Of a DNA stretch of 64,000 nucleotides, positions 1 through 12,023 are shown one piece after another (the first letter of the stretch is position 1; every line of letters starts with the position of its first letter). Source of the DNA: Incurvaria masculella. Its lineage: Eukaryota > Arthropoda > Insecta > Lepidoptera > Incurvariidae. The stretch is taken from positions 10,416,001 through 10,480,000 of the forward strand of contig OX335655.1 of NCBI GenBank assembly GCA_946894095.1, read 5' to 3'. The notes beneath the pieces were generated by a model that did no database searches, was not told the origin of the DNA, and saw only the letters and a list, made by a program, of their open reading frames with translations. The position numbers were made by a program, and so were the translations under genes.

Positions 1-68
1 CAAACGGACGGACGGACAGCAAAGGCTTCGTAATAGGCTCCCGTTGGCACCTTTTGGATACGGAGTAG
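1..68 (-). repeat. GGGTTCCGTACCC-type interspersed repeat, partial copy
   Basis: This is the 5' end of the repeat family, read on the minus strand and cut by the window edge. It contains the (GGAC)n run and the degraded CCGTTGGCACC block seen in other copies at 8530, 35679 and 51960. A second, nearly complete copy starts immediately after it, so the two lie head to tail. Confidence 0.7.
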
Positions 69-364
69 GAAAAACCAGCCATGCGCGAGTCGGTCTCGCA
101 CACGAAGGGTTCCGTACCATCGTACAAGATATAACACCAAACAATCCATTTTTTGTATGGGCCCCCCTTTAATTTTTGTATTTTTTTATTTTACCTATTT
201 GTTGTTATACCCGAAAAATAAATACAAACTCTGTGAAAATTTCAGCTGCCTACCTATTACGGTTCATGAGATACAGTCCTGTGACAGACGGACGTACGGA
301 CGGACGAACAGCGGAGGCTTATTAATAGGGTTCCGTTTTCGCCCTTTGGGTACGGTACCCTAAA
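69..364 (-). repeat. GGGTTCCGTACCC-type interspersed repeat, near-complete copy
   Basis: Read on the minus strand, the copy starts GGGTACCGTACCC, passes the GTCCGTCCGT run and a segment reading TGAACCGTAATAGGTAGGCAG, and ends with CGAGTCGGACTCGC-like bases and GGTTTTT. The same order of blocks appears at 35679-35957 and 51960-52222 on the plus strand. It has no coding capacity. It is a short non-autonomous element common in Lepidoptera; its class is not clear from this window. Confidence 0.75.
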
Positions 365-2617
365 GAGTATCCAATTAATTCAAAGCCAACGAATTCGTTT
401 TTTTATAAAAACAACTTTTTGTGACCACTTATATTTTGCGAGCGTTACAATTATGTTACCTCCCAGTATGTTTTCCTACCCGACGGGGCGCATAACATCT
501 GATCATCCCTCTTCAAACGTATTCACATGCGGTGGGGGCTCTCATATCGGATTAAGTTTGAACAAGTTGGGCGGTTGTTAGCCGTGTTAGCTTCATCGAC
601 TAGCAATTTGACAAGCGACAAGATTCGTCGGAAGGGGCCCGGTTGCTTTGACATGTTGCCAACCGACGACGTGGACATATCCCGACCTATGTACACATTT
701 CCATAAAGTTACTTGTGTAGTTAAGGTCGTAATATTTTTATGGCATATAGTCGATATAGGCAATAGCATGAATATTTGTTTTACCACACTTTCGTGCTTT
801 TTTGTGGACGAAATGGTTAAGTATCAAATGATCACTAATCATGGTGTGACGAGAATCGAGTAAAACTATTTGGACATAACGAATGGGTGACGAATGACGC
901 AACTTTACAGAGCAGAAGTGAACGGAAGTGTCGTGCCCGGTGGTCTAGGATGACAGAAAAATATTCCTCAATATTGAAAAAAAAATTAAAACTAATGGCA
1001 CGAGCCATTGTATGGAACTTGATCATCTTGACAAAAATAATACTTTTAATAGCATTCTGTCTTGGCAGTGCCTTTAAAATTATATGTTAACTAACCCTAT
1101 CTAGTCTTTACGGCTGCAACTAAAATTTCACTAAATTTAGCTACAAGGAAACTTGAAGTCCGGAAAAAGCAGAATGTTTTTGAAAAACATCCGAATAATA
1201 TTTCTTACTTGAAGCTCAGTCAACTCCTGGCTAATCACAATCAAATGGTTTCAGACGACGCATCTTACTTAAAATATAACGTAATGTAGGTATTTATTGC
1301 ATATGCGACGAGCATGCTAAATTTTGCGCGCTACCCTAAAAGGTCGTTAAAAATAATTCTCTTTTTAAGTCCGCTGAAATTATTTCGTGGACCGGAGAAT
1401 GTTTCGGTTTCGCTAAAATATTGTAAAAAACGAGCTTTTGTAACATTATTAAGAGGTTAAGTAGCGAAGCCTAAATGCGAGACTCAAGAGCCACAGATCT
1501 CATAACAATAACGCAGGAATGTCTAATTCTAAGTGTAATTGCTGCAGGAAGTATTTCAATTTTATATTGAATGTTTTAACTATTCTTTTGGCACAAATCT
1601 ATCACAAGACTAGATCCTGTGACCTTCGGATTACATGATTGCTCTATGTTCACTCATCGAATAAGCTGGCTCAATATTGAATCCAACAAAATCACTCATA
1701 CAGACTGAATTTTTCAGTGTGCCTTCATGGCGAAATCCGAAACTATAAGAAATAGCGTAAAAACACTCATACTAGTCATGAGGCCGATTTTAATGAAAAC
1801 TGAAACAGCATAATTATATTTTGGAAAAAACATTTTTGCCAGAAATCGAATTTGTTCATTTTGAGAAAAATAACACGAGCATTGCACCAATAGTGTCGCT
1901 TATAAAATACAAATTCTGCGAAGTAATATTATACGGCAAACTAAAAGAAAGTGTGAAATAAACTGATTCATATCAGTTATTTTACATACGAGTATCATTC
2001 ACCAAACTGGCCGCTGATAAAGCAATTTGGACATTATTCCAACTAACATGGCGAGATTTTGACGGAAACTGATTGATTCATTATCTTGTGTATGTTACAA
2101 GATATCCTTAATTGAAGCGATATATTTAGCCATTTTGCCTCAAAAAATCAGCCCGATTTCGTGTGAAGAGCGAATCATCTCCGTTTCAGCTTGATCAAAA
2201 AGCTTAGACAGCTGTCTGTCGGGCTGTTCTCCTCTTCAAGTCGCATTTCTGAACCGATCGGCGTGAAATTTTGTAATGCATGGATTATTTTGTCGATTCA
2301 GTTTTCGGATTTTTTTTGAAAATTGCGAAAATATTTCGAAATTTTTTTAACCTAAATACGGTGCGAAAAATTCCAGGAGTGTATTAAATTTTATTTAATT
2401 CTCAGCTATCAAATGACATACTCGCGAGGCCTACAGCTCAGAGAGCCACTAGTGTAGGGTGTAGGTAGATAATTTTGGTTTTTTTTTCCTACGAGTTAAC
2501 GTGAAAATATTTAAATCAATTGACAATACAGTGCTTGATAAAATTATTAATGTGTCACATGCATACCTTCAACATAACTTCAAAGTGACAGCAAACATTT
2601 AGTTCAATCTAAGTTTT
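365..2617. other. AT-rich stretch without recognisable genes
   Basis: Only short, stop-riddled frames occur here. Around 2220-2310 there is a phrase resembling tails of lepidopteran repeats (ACCGATCGGCGTGAAATTTTG), suggesting an old repeat fragment. Nothing else is recognised. Confidence 0.5.
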
Positions 2618-2619
2618 TA

Positions 2620-3037
2620 TGCGATTTTTTTTTTTATGCGACCTGACATGGATGGCTAATACCACACAACTACCGTTATGATGTTAGCCCAATACACCAC
2701 ATTCCCGAAGGAATTAGGTGCCATGCCAGAACCTTCCCTTTATGAGCACGGCTACATTGAACTGGATGGAAAACACGGACAATTTCTCATTGCCGCTTCG
2801 ACCATCTTTTCATCCAATGCGATGGTACCAACCCGGGCGGGCTTAAACCCTACCACCTAGTAGGGGAAGGGGACCTACAGTTTTACATGGATTCCGAACC
2901 ATGGAGCAGCTCGCATTCGTGACGAAATGCACTTATCGAACTCTGAAAGAGAAAGACAGTGGTGCAAGTTGGTATTGAACCCGGGCCTCTGGTACGCCAG
3001 GCCAGTCCCCGCGCCACTAGACTACGAGCCGCTCAAT
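2620..3037 (-). repeat. tRNA-derived SINE, near full length
   Basis: On the minus strand it starts TTGAGCGGCTCGTAG with a Pol III A-box-like TAGTCTAGTGGCG and a B-box-like GGGTTCAATACC. The shared body follows (GGTTCGGAATCCATG, GGTGGTAGGGTTTAAGCC, GATGGAAAAC). It ends TAGCCATCCATGTCAGG followed by an A-rich tail, seen as the T run at 2625-2636. At about 418 bp it is one of the most complete copies in the window and can serve as the reference for the family. Confidence 0.85.
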
Positions 3038-3142
3038 GCTGATATGGTTCCTTTTCCCCACTCTTAATAGACAAAAATCAATAAATGAACAATAAATTCA
3101 TGTGATATTATTTATGGTCAATTTTAATGTCTTTGTTTTTAG

Positions 3143-3401
3143 GTTACAACCGCGCATAAATGCCGCATCTAGCACCGAGCAAGCCCCCGGTGAAGGCACA
3201 CCGGAGGGACCGCGGCCGTCTAATGAGATTGTTAAACATTCATGCCTCATGATCCGACATTTGTATGCATATTATAGTCGTCAGGGGAGCGGGAGCACTG
3301 GCGCCTCCGGCTCTTTCAACCTACACCCCCCCCCCCTCACACCCCGCACACCTACCCCTCTCACCCCGCCCCCACCCCCGCCGCCCGCCGCGGAGAATTA
3401 A
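3143..3401 (+). CDS. Possible terminal coding exon of an unrecognised host gene
   Basis: A good 3' splice site (pyrimidine-rich CTTTGTTTTTAG ending at 3142) is followed by 86 open codons to TAA at 3399-3401. The first base completes a codon split by the intron. The peptide begins LQPRINAASSTEQAPGEG, contains a well-behaved segment SNEIVKHSCLMIRHLYAYYS, then Gly/Ser-rich and finally Pro-rich sequence ending PPPPPPPAAEN. Base composition is much more GC-rich than the flanks, as expected for coding sequence. No domain is recognised. The frame also continues upstream to an ATG at 3102, but that part is AT-rich and looks intronic. Alternatives are an internal exon with an unseen donor, or a chance open frame in a GC-rich patch. 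Confidence 0.45.
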
Positions 3402-4258
3402 ACAGTTGGCGAATTAACTTCACAACGTTGATGAATTCGTCGAATGCCTGAGCTCAAAGGATTCAAATACCTGTTACCTGAGGGATTCGAGAAGATCAAA
3501 GGGTTGAGATATTGAGATGTGGCTGTGCGTGACCTCTAAAAGAACCTTGATGACTGAATATGGAAATGTTTAAAAACTTCTTTTATTACTTTTCGCACAC
3601 GGCATTACACGACTTTTCGAGCCAAACGTTTGATCAGTAAAGGAAGTGAATTCCAACAAGAGTGGATACGTTCAGGTACAAACCACTAGATTAGGTTCGA
3701 TCAGATCGAAATTCTCACGACCTTCGCGTTATCCGTGAGTCCGTTGAAATCGCCAAGCACGCTAACTTAAACCGAGAAACTCGTTAAAGTTACCTCCAAT
3801 GTAGAATCCGGTACTTGCTCCTCTGATGTCAAGATACGGTTAGCGCCTTTTGCCTTTCCCTGGATCTCCGAAATGCAGCTGCTCAAGATCTTCAGGCTAC
3901 CCACAACTAAAATCTTCGCGGAACACGTCAAAACAGTTCCCCGTTGGCCGCCGCAGGACCCGAGAGCTTATAGAATTTCCCCGTATGACTTGGAAAATCT
4001 TTTACGCTCACAATCATAGCAGTGTCTCTTTCTCCCGTCCCCGAGCTGCAGCGCAGTGCAGGTTAATCCCACCATCACATTGGATGAAAACATAGTCGCA
4101 ACGCTAACAAATAAATATCCATGTTTTTCTTCCAGTTGTGTTCATAAAGGGGAATGTTCTAGCATGGCATCTCATTTCTTCAAGAATGTGGTCTGTTTGA
4201 CTAATACCATCTCGATGGGTATTTGGGTAGCAATTTGGACCGGCTAAATTTTTCTGGT
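3402..4258. other. Unannotated stretch, possibly 3' UTR of the preceding exon
   Basis: Moderate GC content and no convincing reading frame. If 3143-3401 is a last exon, its 3' UTR should start here, but I see no strong AATAAA signal close to the stop. Confidence 0.3.
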
Positions 4259-4756
4259 ATGCAGTCTCTAGAAGGTCGTCGGAAAATCGCTGATCTAATG
4301 GTTATACAAAATTTTAAATGGTAAAATAGATTCTGCAGCAATAAATGATATAAGCTTTCACGTTAACATTAGGTCATTAAGAAATCCTGAATTCTTTAGA
4401 ACTAGTTTATATAAATCAAATATTTCTTCTACCAATCCTGTCGCAAGAATATGCAGTCCTTATAATAATTGTGTAAATATTTTCCAGGATAATCTCGATG
4501 TATTTCACGACAGTTGTTCATGTTTCAGAATTAAATTAATAAAGGTTTTCAAATAGTGTTCTCCAAACAGTACAAGTATATCTACATCAATCGTTTAGCG
4601 TCCTATTAGAGTTAATTATGTTTTTGCATGCTGTGCAAACTTTTAATCGGAGCACAGTCACTTACTCTTGTATACTTTTATTCATTTACCTGTTGTTGTA
4701 TTGTCTGTGTCCTGTAAGATTGCCAAATAAAATAAAATAAAAAAATAAAATAATAT
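4259..4756 (+). pseudogene. 5'-truncated LINE, C-terminal end of reverse transcriptase ORF
   Basis: The first frame reads MQSLEGRRKIADLM. After a one-base shift it continues LYKILNGKIDSAAIN and runs to a stop at 4554-4556, ending FRIKLIKVFK. The order 'RR..A.LM / LYKI.NGK.D / R..CS.YN / FHDS...FR' is the conserved tail of non-LTR retrotransposon ORF2 proteins of the Jockey/CR1 type (family knowledge). A 200-bp 3' UTR follows, ending in an AAATAAAATAAAA tail near 4720-4756. The 5' truncation and A-rich tail fit target-primed reverse transcription. The frameshift makes it dead. Confidence 0.7.
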
Positions 4757-5029
4757 AAGCTATCTATTTTCGGTTACATAAAAATTTATAAATACTGTTA
4801 ACTTTACGATTCATAAATTACCGCGCAATATGGTTGCATGTTTTCAATATTTTATATATATTAATTTTGCAGCTATACACCTAACTGTTAGCCAGATATT
4901 GCGACGAACTATCATTTTCGGCCTACCTTTTGGACCAATATGTGCACCGTGATAGGCAGGGACGCTACCAGCGAGCATGGAAGGATGTGACTTGGAAGAA
5001 CTGGAAGAATTGGAAGAACTGTAGAACTG

Positions 5030-5398
5030 TGTGCAACTGTTTACCTACTGTTATAGCACAGTTCAAATTCAGTCATTTAGGGTAAAGTATTTCTCATTAC
5101 TATTAATGTATGTATTACGGTAAGTATCTTAAGGAGCCAAAACAATTAATATTAAACAGTTATTTCAGTCGATTGAACAGTTCTGCTTGGTAAAAAAAGA
5201 ACGTGGGACAGATCAGATGATTTTGAAACAGTTTACTTAACTGATTGAACATTACGGCTGTACAGTATTTTTTACAGATTGGACAGTACCTTTTCACTGA
5301 ATATGAGACAAGTAATAATTGAAAAATTACTACAGCTTGAAATAGTTTTAACTCAGTTAGGGAAACAGTAAGAGACAGTTATTGCACACAGTTAAACC
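5030..5398 (+). repeat. Dispersed repeat rich in ACAGTT, copy 1
   Basis: This block shares a long, ordered set of phrases with 46725-47062: AATTCAGTCATTTA, TATTTCTCATTACTATTA, TATTACGGTAAGTATCT, GAGCCAAAACA, AACAGTTATTT, TTGAACATTA, ACCTTTTCACTGAATA and TTATTGCACACAGTTA. It is non-coding here. Just upstream (4994-5025) is a triplicated GGAAGAACT motif. The family is not recognised. Confidence 0.6.
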
Positions 5399-6319
5399 AC
5401 CTAAAACCAACCAGCCCACGCAAACCACTTTCGGTGGTCGCTCCCGTCCCTCCATGCTCGCTGGGCGGTACTGACAGAGTCCTCCGGGCTTTGAGAGTAC
5501 TTACCGTACAGGCAGCACCAAAGATTTTCGATCTCTGGGCAGCACACACGTTGCAGCCGCGTTTCGTACTCTGGCAGACTAGGAAATGTGCCGACCACAG
5601 AACCGATTTTGTGACAGGACTGAGTATCACCTCTACCCCCTCACAAACACATACATACATTCGCTTCCCTGCCGCTTGATTTGATTTGATACAATTTCGT
5701 ATCAATAATGACGAGGGCTCTATACATCCGAATTTTATTTTATTTTATTTTAGTTTTTATTTTAGTTAAGCATTATTAGTTTCTCGGTATTGGTCAAAAT
5801 CTCATATAGGAATCTATTATTACTTTATTGATAGGGATGCTCTCAAACCATTATACTCTTAATTTTCTGTAGGTGGTAGCATTTAAAGGGATATGTAATT
5901 ATGTGATCAGCTGACAGTAGTAGTTTATGACAAAACTTTTAGTATTAAAACCTAATGTGCAAGTGTTTCACAGTGTTGTGTTGCCACTGGAGCAGTGCAT
6001 CGCTTAAGGGTCCTTGCTTACGGTGACGCTTGGCTCGGGTTATCTCTTTCCCTAAAATATGGTTGAAAGAGGTAATGGCTGTGCACGGCATGATGCTCGT
6101 GAACGGGTGCTGTTTGTGGGGACTGGCCTGCTCCAATTGGCAACATATTAGTTGGAGGGGATTGTCTTTGCAAATAAAATGATATTTGTCATGAACTGTT
6201 GCATACGGCATGAATTGTAAATTTTGTGTATTCATGTGAATTTAGTGTTTTACCTACGTTTTTGTTGAAATAATTGACAAACACTTTTGTAAACTTAGAC
6301 TAAGTGGACGTTGAATTAA
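5399..6319. other. Unannotated stretch with unrecognised short frames
   Basis: Contains 80-108 codon frames on both strands (for example 5379-5705 and 5945-6235, both minus) that do not resemble known proteins and lack supporting splice or promoter signals. A TTTTA-type simple repeat lies at 5728-5765. Confidence 0.35.
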
Positions 6320-6445
6320 AAAACAGCGGAGTTTCTTTCCAGTTCTACTTCGTTGTGTTTTGTTTTGCTGAACTGGCCAATGCTAAAATATGACAAATCC
6401 GAGTGCAGTGTACTGTCTATGGATGATGAATAAACAATACAATAC
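6320..6445 (+). repeat. LINE-like 3'-end fragment
   Basis: The segment GGAGTTTCTTTCCAGTTC through ATATGACAAATCC and GTACTGTCTATGGATGATGAATAAACAATAC is repeated in inverted orientation at 40480-40620. The phrase GGAGTTTCTTGCCAGTTC is common just before the 3' end of lepidopteran non-LTR elements (recollection, not checked). It ends in an ATAAACAATACAATAC tail. Confidence 0.5.
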
Positions 6446-7648
6446 ACTGACTAGTTACCCGATTTTCATGCGGTTTATATCTACGTGATGCTTGATTCTT
6501 CCTAACAGTTAAATACTACTTTCTATTGCCCTCAGTTTACTCAGGTCAAGGTCCGGGAGGTCACGAAATGTTTGGTCACGATAAGGTAAATGGCTGAATC
6601 GGGGTTTACAGATGAGAGACTAACCCACTATGTTGGTCTGCCTGCGCCAAGTGTTTTCGTTAACTAGATTGGCTATACAAAAAAGATGTTGGTATTTACC
6701 TGCTCATGAATATACGGATTATCTGGACAGATTGATACCTATTAATTATACAACAATAACCAGTCGGTTTTATAATTAAATAATTAAATATACCTAAACG
6801 TATATGTTGTACCTAAATGGCCTATAACTACGAAATGCAACCACAGTTTTGTTCAGTTTTGGTATTATTAAGCAAGTATGTACAGTCGTTTCCTCTCAAT
6901 TGTATACAGTGGAATGAGGAGGAATTCCTAAATCCCTTTTACTCTATGGTTGACTTCAGCATGACAAAAAGAGATCTCAAAATTGTCTATTTCCGGTGTA
7001 TAGATTTCAGACGAAACAACTGTACTAATACTCTCATGGTTCGTTATGCAGCCATTTATATTTTCATATATTTTTTTGTCACGATAACTTGTACGTTGTC
7101 TTTTTCAGGCGCCTTATTTAGGTAAAACAACCACTTAGCGCAGGCAAACCGACACATTTAGCTTCAGAGGGTTGGTATTTATCCGGTGAACCCAGTTTCA
7201 GCCATTTACGTCTATATGGCTAGACTTCATAAAAGAAGTCAGGGACGTTTTAAACAAAAAGCTATATGTATTTGTACATTATGTTCTTCAATATTCCTTT
7301 GTTTATTCTAAAAGCTACTACATTGGTCTACCCACCGTCTACCCTATTATTAAATCGGCTCATATCATACAAAGGTCAGTATTTTCGAGATAGTCCGCAA
7401 AGGGACGGGTAAGGCGAAACCAGAGTACATCTCTAATTGGGTTTAAGAGTGCCCGCATCGCTGACTCAATTCATTTATTTCATACGCCTTGGTAGGAGAA
7501 ACCATAAAAGAAAAAAAAATATAAAACTGGTTTTAACCTTTCTTAAAATATTTTATTTTTAATTCATGAGAAAAGGCTTTATTTTCGCAAAAATAGAAAC
7601 ATTAACCCTTAAATAACCTTTGTATCGTTGTGCAGTGTGGGCGATTGA
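6446..7648. other. AT-rich stretch without recognisable genes
   Basis: A 102-codon frame at 6817-7125 (plus) shows no recognisable domain and no gene-like context. Nothing else stands out. Confidence 0.4.
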
Positions 7649-8050
7649 TTGAGCGGTTTATCAACTGCTTTGAGTAACTCAGGGGCGTGGCGATTTGTCT
7701 TGCATGCCAGAGTTCATGGATTTAAAAACCCCGCCCCGTTCATACACCATTTTATTTCTCTCTCTCAGTTGGATAAGAGCATTTCGGCACGAATGCGAGT
7801 TGTTTCATGGTTCGGAATCCATATTAGACTGTAGGAGGTACTTGGTGGTAGGGTTAATCCCGCCCGGGCTGGTACCATCGCATCGTAGGAAAATATGGTC
7901 GGCATTGTCTTTAGAAATAGTATTTTTTTCCCATCTAGTTTAATGTAGCCAAACTCGAAAGAAAAGATCCTGACATGGAACCCAATTTCTTCGGGGATGT
8001 GGTGCGCTGGGCTCATGCGATGACGGTGGGTGTGGTATCCATCCATGCCT
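7649..8050 (+). repeat. tRNA-derived SINE, diverged full-length copy
   Basis: Plus orientation. It starts TTGAGCGGTTTATC, where the A box is eroded, and has the body blocks CGAATGCGAGTTGTTTCATGG, GGTTCGGAATCCAT, GGTGGTAGGGTTAATCC and GGTACCATCGCAT. It ends GTGGTATCCATCCATGCC. It is clearly older than the copies at 2620 and 62216. Confidence 0.75.
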
Positions 8051-8529
8051 ATTAGCACAATATTGAGCTCCATTTTCATTCTTAATAGGTCCGTACATCG
8101 GATTAGCGTCTAGTGCACCCTTAAGTATGCGGCACGGCCGCCCCCGCACCCGGCGGATTACGATATTTACGTTCCCTTACAGCCGGGAAAGCTGGTAAGC
8201 TGACGCGGGAAGCTAGGAAAGTCGCTCGGATATGGCGTTCTCGGAATCAAAGAGGTCGCCATTCAATCCCGATCTTAGCGCGGGCCGCGATAATCCGGCG
8301 GACGGCGCATGAAGGAGGCGCGTAGAGAGGGAGGCTGGATGTAAACACAGACACATCCCCATTCAGTTAATACGATATTAAGACAAAAAAAATACAGACA
8401 GAGAGTGTGATATGTACATGTGTAGAATCGACCGTGTTGCAAGGGCACATTAATTAAAGAAATATAGCTCTAATGAGAAATATAGTTGTGAACATACGGC
8501 AAGGCAGGACTCGAACCAGCGAAACCTTT

Positions 8530-8607
8530 TTTAGGGTTCCGTACCCAAAGGGTGCCAACGGAACCCTTCTAAGCCTCCGCTGTCCGTCCGTCCGTACGGT
8601 TATATCA
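8530..8607 (+). repeat. GGGTTCCGTACCC-type repeat, 5' fragment
   Basis: Starts GGGTTCCGTACCCAAAGGGT and contains GCCTCCGCTGTCCGTCCGTCCG, then stops abruptly before the central part of the family. Confidence 0.7.
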
Positions 8608-8897
8608 AATCGATGGTAGAGCACAAAATAAATTTCATTTCATTTCATTTTGTTTCATAGGTTAGAGGAAAGACACCCACGCACCCGCCTGCAGTACATA
8701 AATAAATGTGTATTTTTTACAGCTATATTTCTTCAATTATTGTGTACTTGCTTCACGGTCGATTTTACAAACATATCACATTCGTTGAAAAAAACGACGT
8801 GCTTGCTTAGTACGAACATTTTATTTTTAATTTAATTTCATTCAGAAATATAATTGTATTTATATTAATCCTTCATTACGTAACCCTGCGCTCCTTA

Positions 8898-8950
8898 TTC
8901 AAAAGACGGTAACTACATATTAGGCACATGTGTAGTTACCGCCTTTTGAA
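8898..8950. repeat. Hairpin-forming inverted repeat 1
   Basis: TTCAAAAG.CGGTAACTACA at the left is matched by TGTAGTTACCG.CTTTTGAA at the right, giving a stem of about 20 bp around a loop of about 11 bases. It lies 28 bp before a second unrelated hairpin. Confidence 0.7.
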
Positions 8951-8978
8951 TGTAGAGGGTAGAATTATGTTTCATCTT

Positions 8979-9026
8979 AATACCACGGATGCCATTTACG
9001 GCCCCTGAAATGGCATCCGGGGTATT
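8979..9026. repeat. Hairpin-forming inverted repeat 2
   Basis: AATACC.CGGATGCCATTT and AAATGGCATCCG.GGTATT form a stem of about 19 bp with a loop of about 10 bases. Its sequence is unrelated to the hairpin at 8898-8950, so the pair is not a simple duplication. Confidence 0.7.
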
Positions 9027-11800
9027 CAAATGCAACATATCAAATCTCAATGTAATTTAAACACGCGTATTCAATAGGAAATCCCTGTGCAGTACGTCAT
9101 TGGCTAATACTCATAGAAGCACTATTCCTGCGGATTTTCCGACTGCAAATGCCATGTCGGTTCGTCTCCACATGAGGGGACGTATTAAAGTAACTTTTTA
9201 ATAAAACTCTCTCCGGCAAGCAACGCAGTCACTGGAGCGAAAATATTTGAGCGCTACAAAACCGAAGCGCGCTGCACTCCCGCAGGTCGCAGGACGCATG
9301 CGCCGGGCGCCCCGGATATTGCCGCCCCAGAGCTGTCAACTGTCATGTTGCGTGCAGCGGCGAGAAAAGTCAACAAGTTTCAGAAAAATATATCCGCACT
9401 GCAATTTACAGGTTTTTTTTTCATCTTTAAGGCTGAAATTATTATGTTGATAATTTATACTAATTCCATAAAAAAACTTTTAAATTTAATGTAAACTTTG
9501 TGTTAAATGGAAAGATAATTGAAAATGCGTTTTTTCTGGAATGCAAATCATATCTTTTGAAAAGATTTGAAAGCCCTTTCTTGCTTAGAATATTTTTTAT
9601 TTTATTTTATTTTATTTTATTTGCGAAACAAACAGTCTTATCTTAAACAATAGTAAACACACATAATAAAAATTCTTAGACCAATAAAGTTTCGACATAT
9701 AGTAAAAGAGATCAATTACACTTGCAGTGAGAAGAAACGTAATAGACACACAACTAAAACTAAAATTTAAAACGAAAAAAATACGATTAAAAACAAACAT
9801 CTAAAGCTTTCTTGCATATCCGAGCCAAACGCTCCCGATTGTTGGCGAATACCGGCGAAATTTACCGAATTTAATTGCTCATGATCACTGTTCTGTATAA
9901 CTTTTGTAATACGATTTTAGACTAAATTTTAATAATTTTTGCTTACGACAATACATACGACAATAAAGAACACTTGAAGTTCTCTTTTGGATGTGTGATC
10001 AAAAGAACAGGGTGAAATCCCCTGTTCATTAGTTTAGCAGCAGACGCAGCTCATTGCCGATTTGCAAGTTTTTTAATGCAATTGAGCCTCTAGATCGAAC
10101 GATTGCGCTTTCAAGTTATCTCGAGAGACCTACCTATATATATAGCTACCTACTTATATTCTCGTTTTCGTACTTGGTGTAAAATTGATATAATTTTCAT
10201 CGCATGATCAGCTAAAGAGCAGAAAAGAGCAATAGCAGATAAATGAACATGCTCATAATAATTTTTGAAAAGAGCAGTGATCACCTATCGCTAATTCATC
10301 GACCATAAGAAACTGAAAACCTTAAAATCATGACTGAGTACAAAAATCTTTATAAGTAATATCAATAATTTCAGCAATTAAAATATCAACTAGCAGGGAA
10401 GATATGTAGTTCATATAAATAAACCCTAATTAACCTGTTTTCCTTGGTAAAATTTAATATTATGAATACGGAGGAATTATACTTATAATATTAATTAAAG
10501 TTGACCTAAATGAAATCTACGTAAATATTAGTCGACGGTTTCATTTAGTTTGTTTTGTTTTATTGACATAATAGCAAAGGGAATAATAGAACCCCCGTTG
10601 GGTTCATCCTTATTGATGAAAGTAAATGATCCTCAAGTCGAATTGAAACTTGCTATTATTTTATGTAAATGTAACTCCCTTAAGTCACCAGCTCGGTGCT
10701 TTATGTAGATCGTTCAATATTGATTTTAGTAAGCGGAAACGGAATTTGAATATTTCCCTAAACTACAAAATTATGAAAACTTCAGGAGCTTATTAATATT
10801 TATTGTATTATGAATGCGATATTACCCTTTTCCATTCAGGTAGAATATTAATATTTATTATACTGTCATGAGATCTGAAAAAGTGAGATTTTTTTCGGTA
10901 TTGAACACATCTGTCAAAATTTAAAATTGAGTATTCCATACATTTTTTTAATTAAAATACAAACCATATGCTTGACTTTAAAAATGAATATTATTCTAAC
11001 TGATTAGTTAAAACTCCGTCAACTGCAACAATGTTAATAAATACATTTTAGATTTTCCTTGTAAAAGTAAAGTATAACCAAAGCGTTTGAAGAGGAACCA
11101 CATATCTGATAAGAAAATATCTAAACTTAAAAATGAGTTTAAAGATCAGCCCGTGCATATTTTATTCTAAGAAGAGGAAAAGCGTGCCTGAAAGGGCAAA
11201 TTTAACTTAAAGTTCTAATCAGCAAGCAATTCGTAGAACAATGGATTAATGAACAACAGTTCAGCTAGTACTTGTAGCTCTAGTATTGCTTGAGGAGGAC
11301 CGAGTGGGTAAAGACTTTGGAGAGTTCATTAGTGATGGCACTGATGACAACAGAAAGCACTTTGATTGCAATAACATTTTATTATGAGTACGTGAGTTTG
11401 TATTATGCATGCTTCATATGTGTTATTTTCAGTTATGACTCGTTACGTTTATTCTACATTTTTTAAATATTTAGATATTCGTTCAAAATTAATATTATCA
11501 GGTTAGTCGAACAAATAACAGATAAATACAAATATGGTCGATGAAACCCTACTAAATCTAAATATGTCTGTTACATGATCAGATTAGTTAACGATTTTTT
11601 TCTATTCCTCTAAAATTGATGGCACCTAAATTCGTAAGTATTATATTATATATAAGAATTTATGTTCCAATAACGTGTATTTTATAAGCTAGTAAGTTTT
11701 TCGTAGCTTCTATACAAGTGAACATAGCTATTTTTGCTTCGACACTCCTTTTTTATCTACGAACATTTTTTCATCTATGATCCATGACATCTGACCACAG
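9027..11800. other. AT-rich stretch without recognisable genes
   Basis: Includes a GC-rich patch near 9250-9370 and a (TTTTA)n run at 9594-9622 that may be the inverted tail of an old LINE. No coding sequence is recognised. It may be intron or intergenic DNA. Confidence 0.4.
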
Positions 11801-11841
11801 ACATCGATTTGCACATTCTCCTAAAGTTATAAAAACATAAT

Positions 11842-11850
11842 TATAAAAAG
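11842..11850 (+). promoter_or_regulatory. Possible TATA box
   Basis: TATAAAAAG lies 116 bp upstream of the candidate first exon ATG at 11966. A similar TATAAAAA is at 11828. Position and sequence fit an RNA polymerase II core promoter, but such strings are common in AT-rich DNA. Confidence 0.2.
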
Positions 11851-11965
11851 ACAACCAATAGGTGCTGATACTAGACGCGTAAGTCACAACCGTCCACACC
11901 TGGGAGAGACCGCGGACTGCTGTGCTCTACTAAAAACTCTGGGATTCCTCGGGGCTATCTACAAG

Positions 11966-12023
11966 ATGCACAGCATGGCGCTGTATCGCCTCTTAGTAGT
12001 TCCAATACTAACTATTTTCATCT
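11966..12023 (+). CDS. Possible first coding exon with signal peptide
   Basis: The ATG has a favourable context (CAAGATG). The reading frame gives MHSMALYRLLVVPILTIFI, a short positively charged start followed by a hydrophobic core, which is a typical secretory signal peptide. The frame runs directly into a strong 5' splice site: the exon would end at T 12023 before GTAAGA, leaving an intron in phase 1. A signal peptide exon ending in phase 1 is the usual arrangement for secreted or cell-surface proteins with Ig- or EGF-like modules (established knowledge). The following exon is not visible in the window, so the product cannot be named. A chance hydrophobic frame is the main alternative. Confidence 0.4.

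Noticed and set aside
5379..5705. 108-codon minus-strand frame
   Set aside because: Overlapping frames on both strands in a GC-rich patch, with no recognisable protein.
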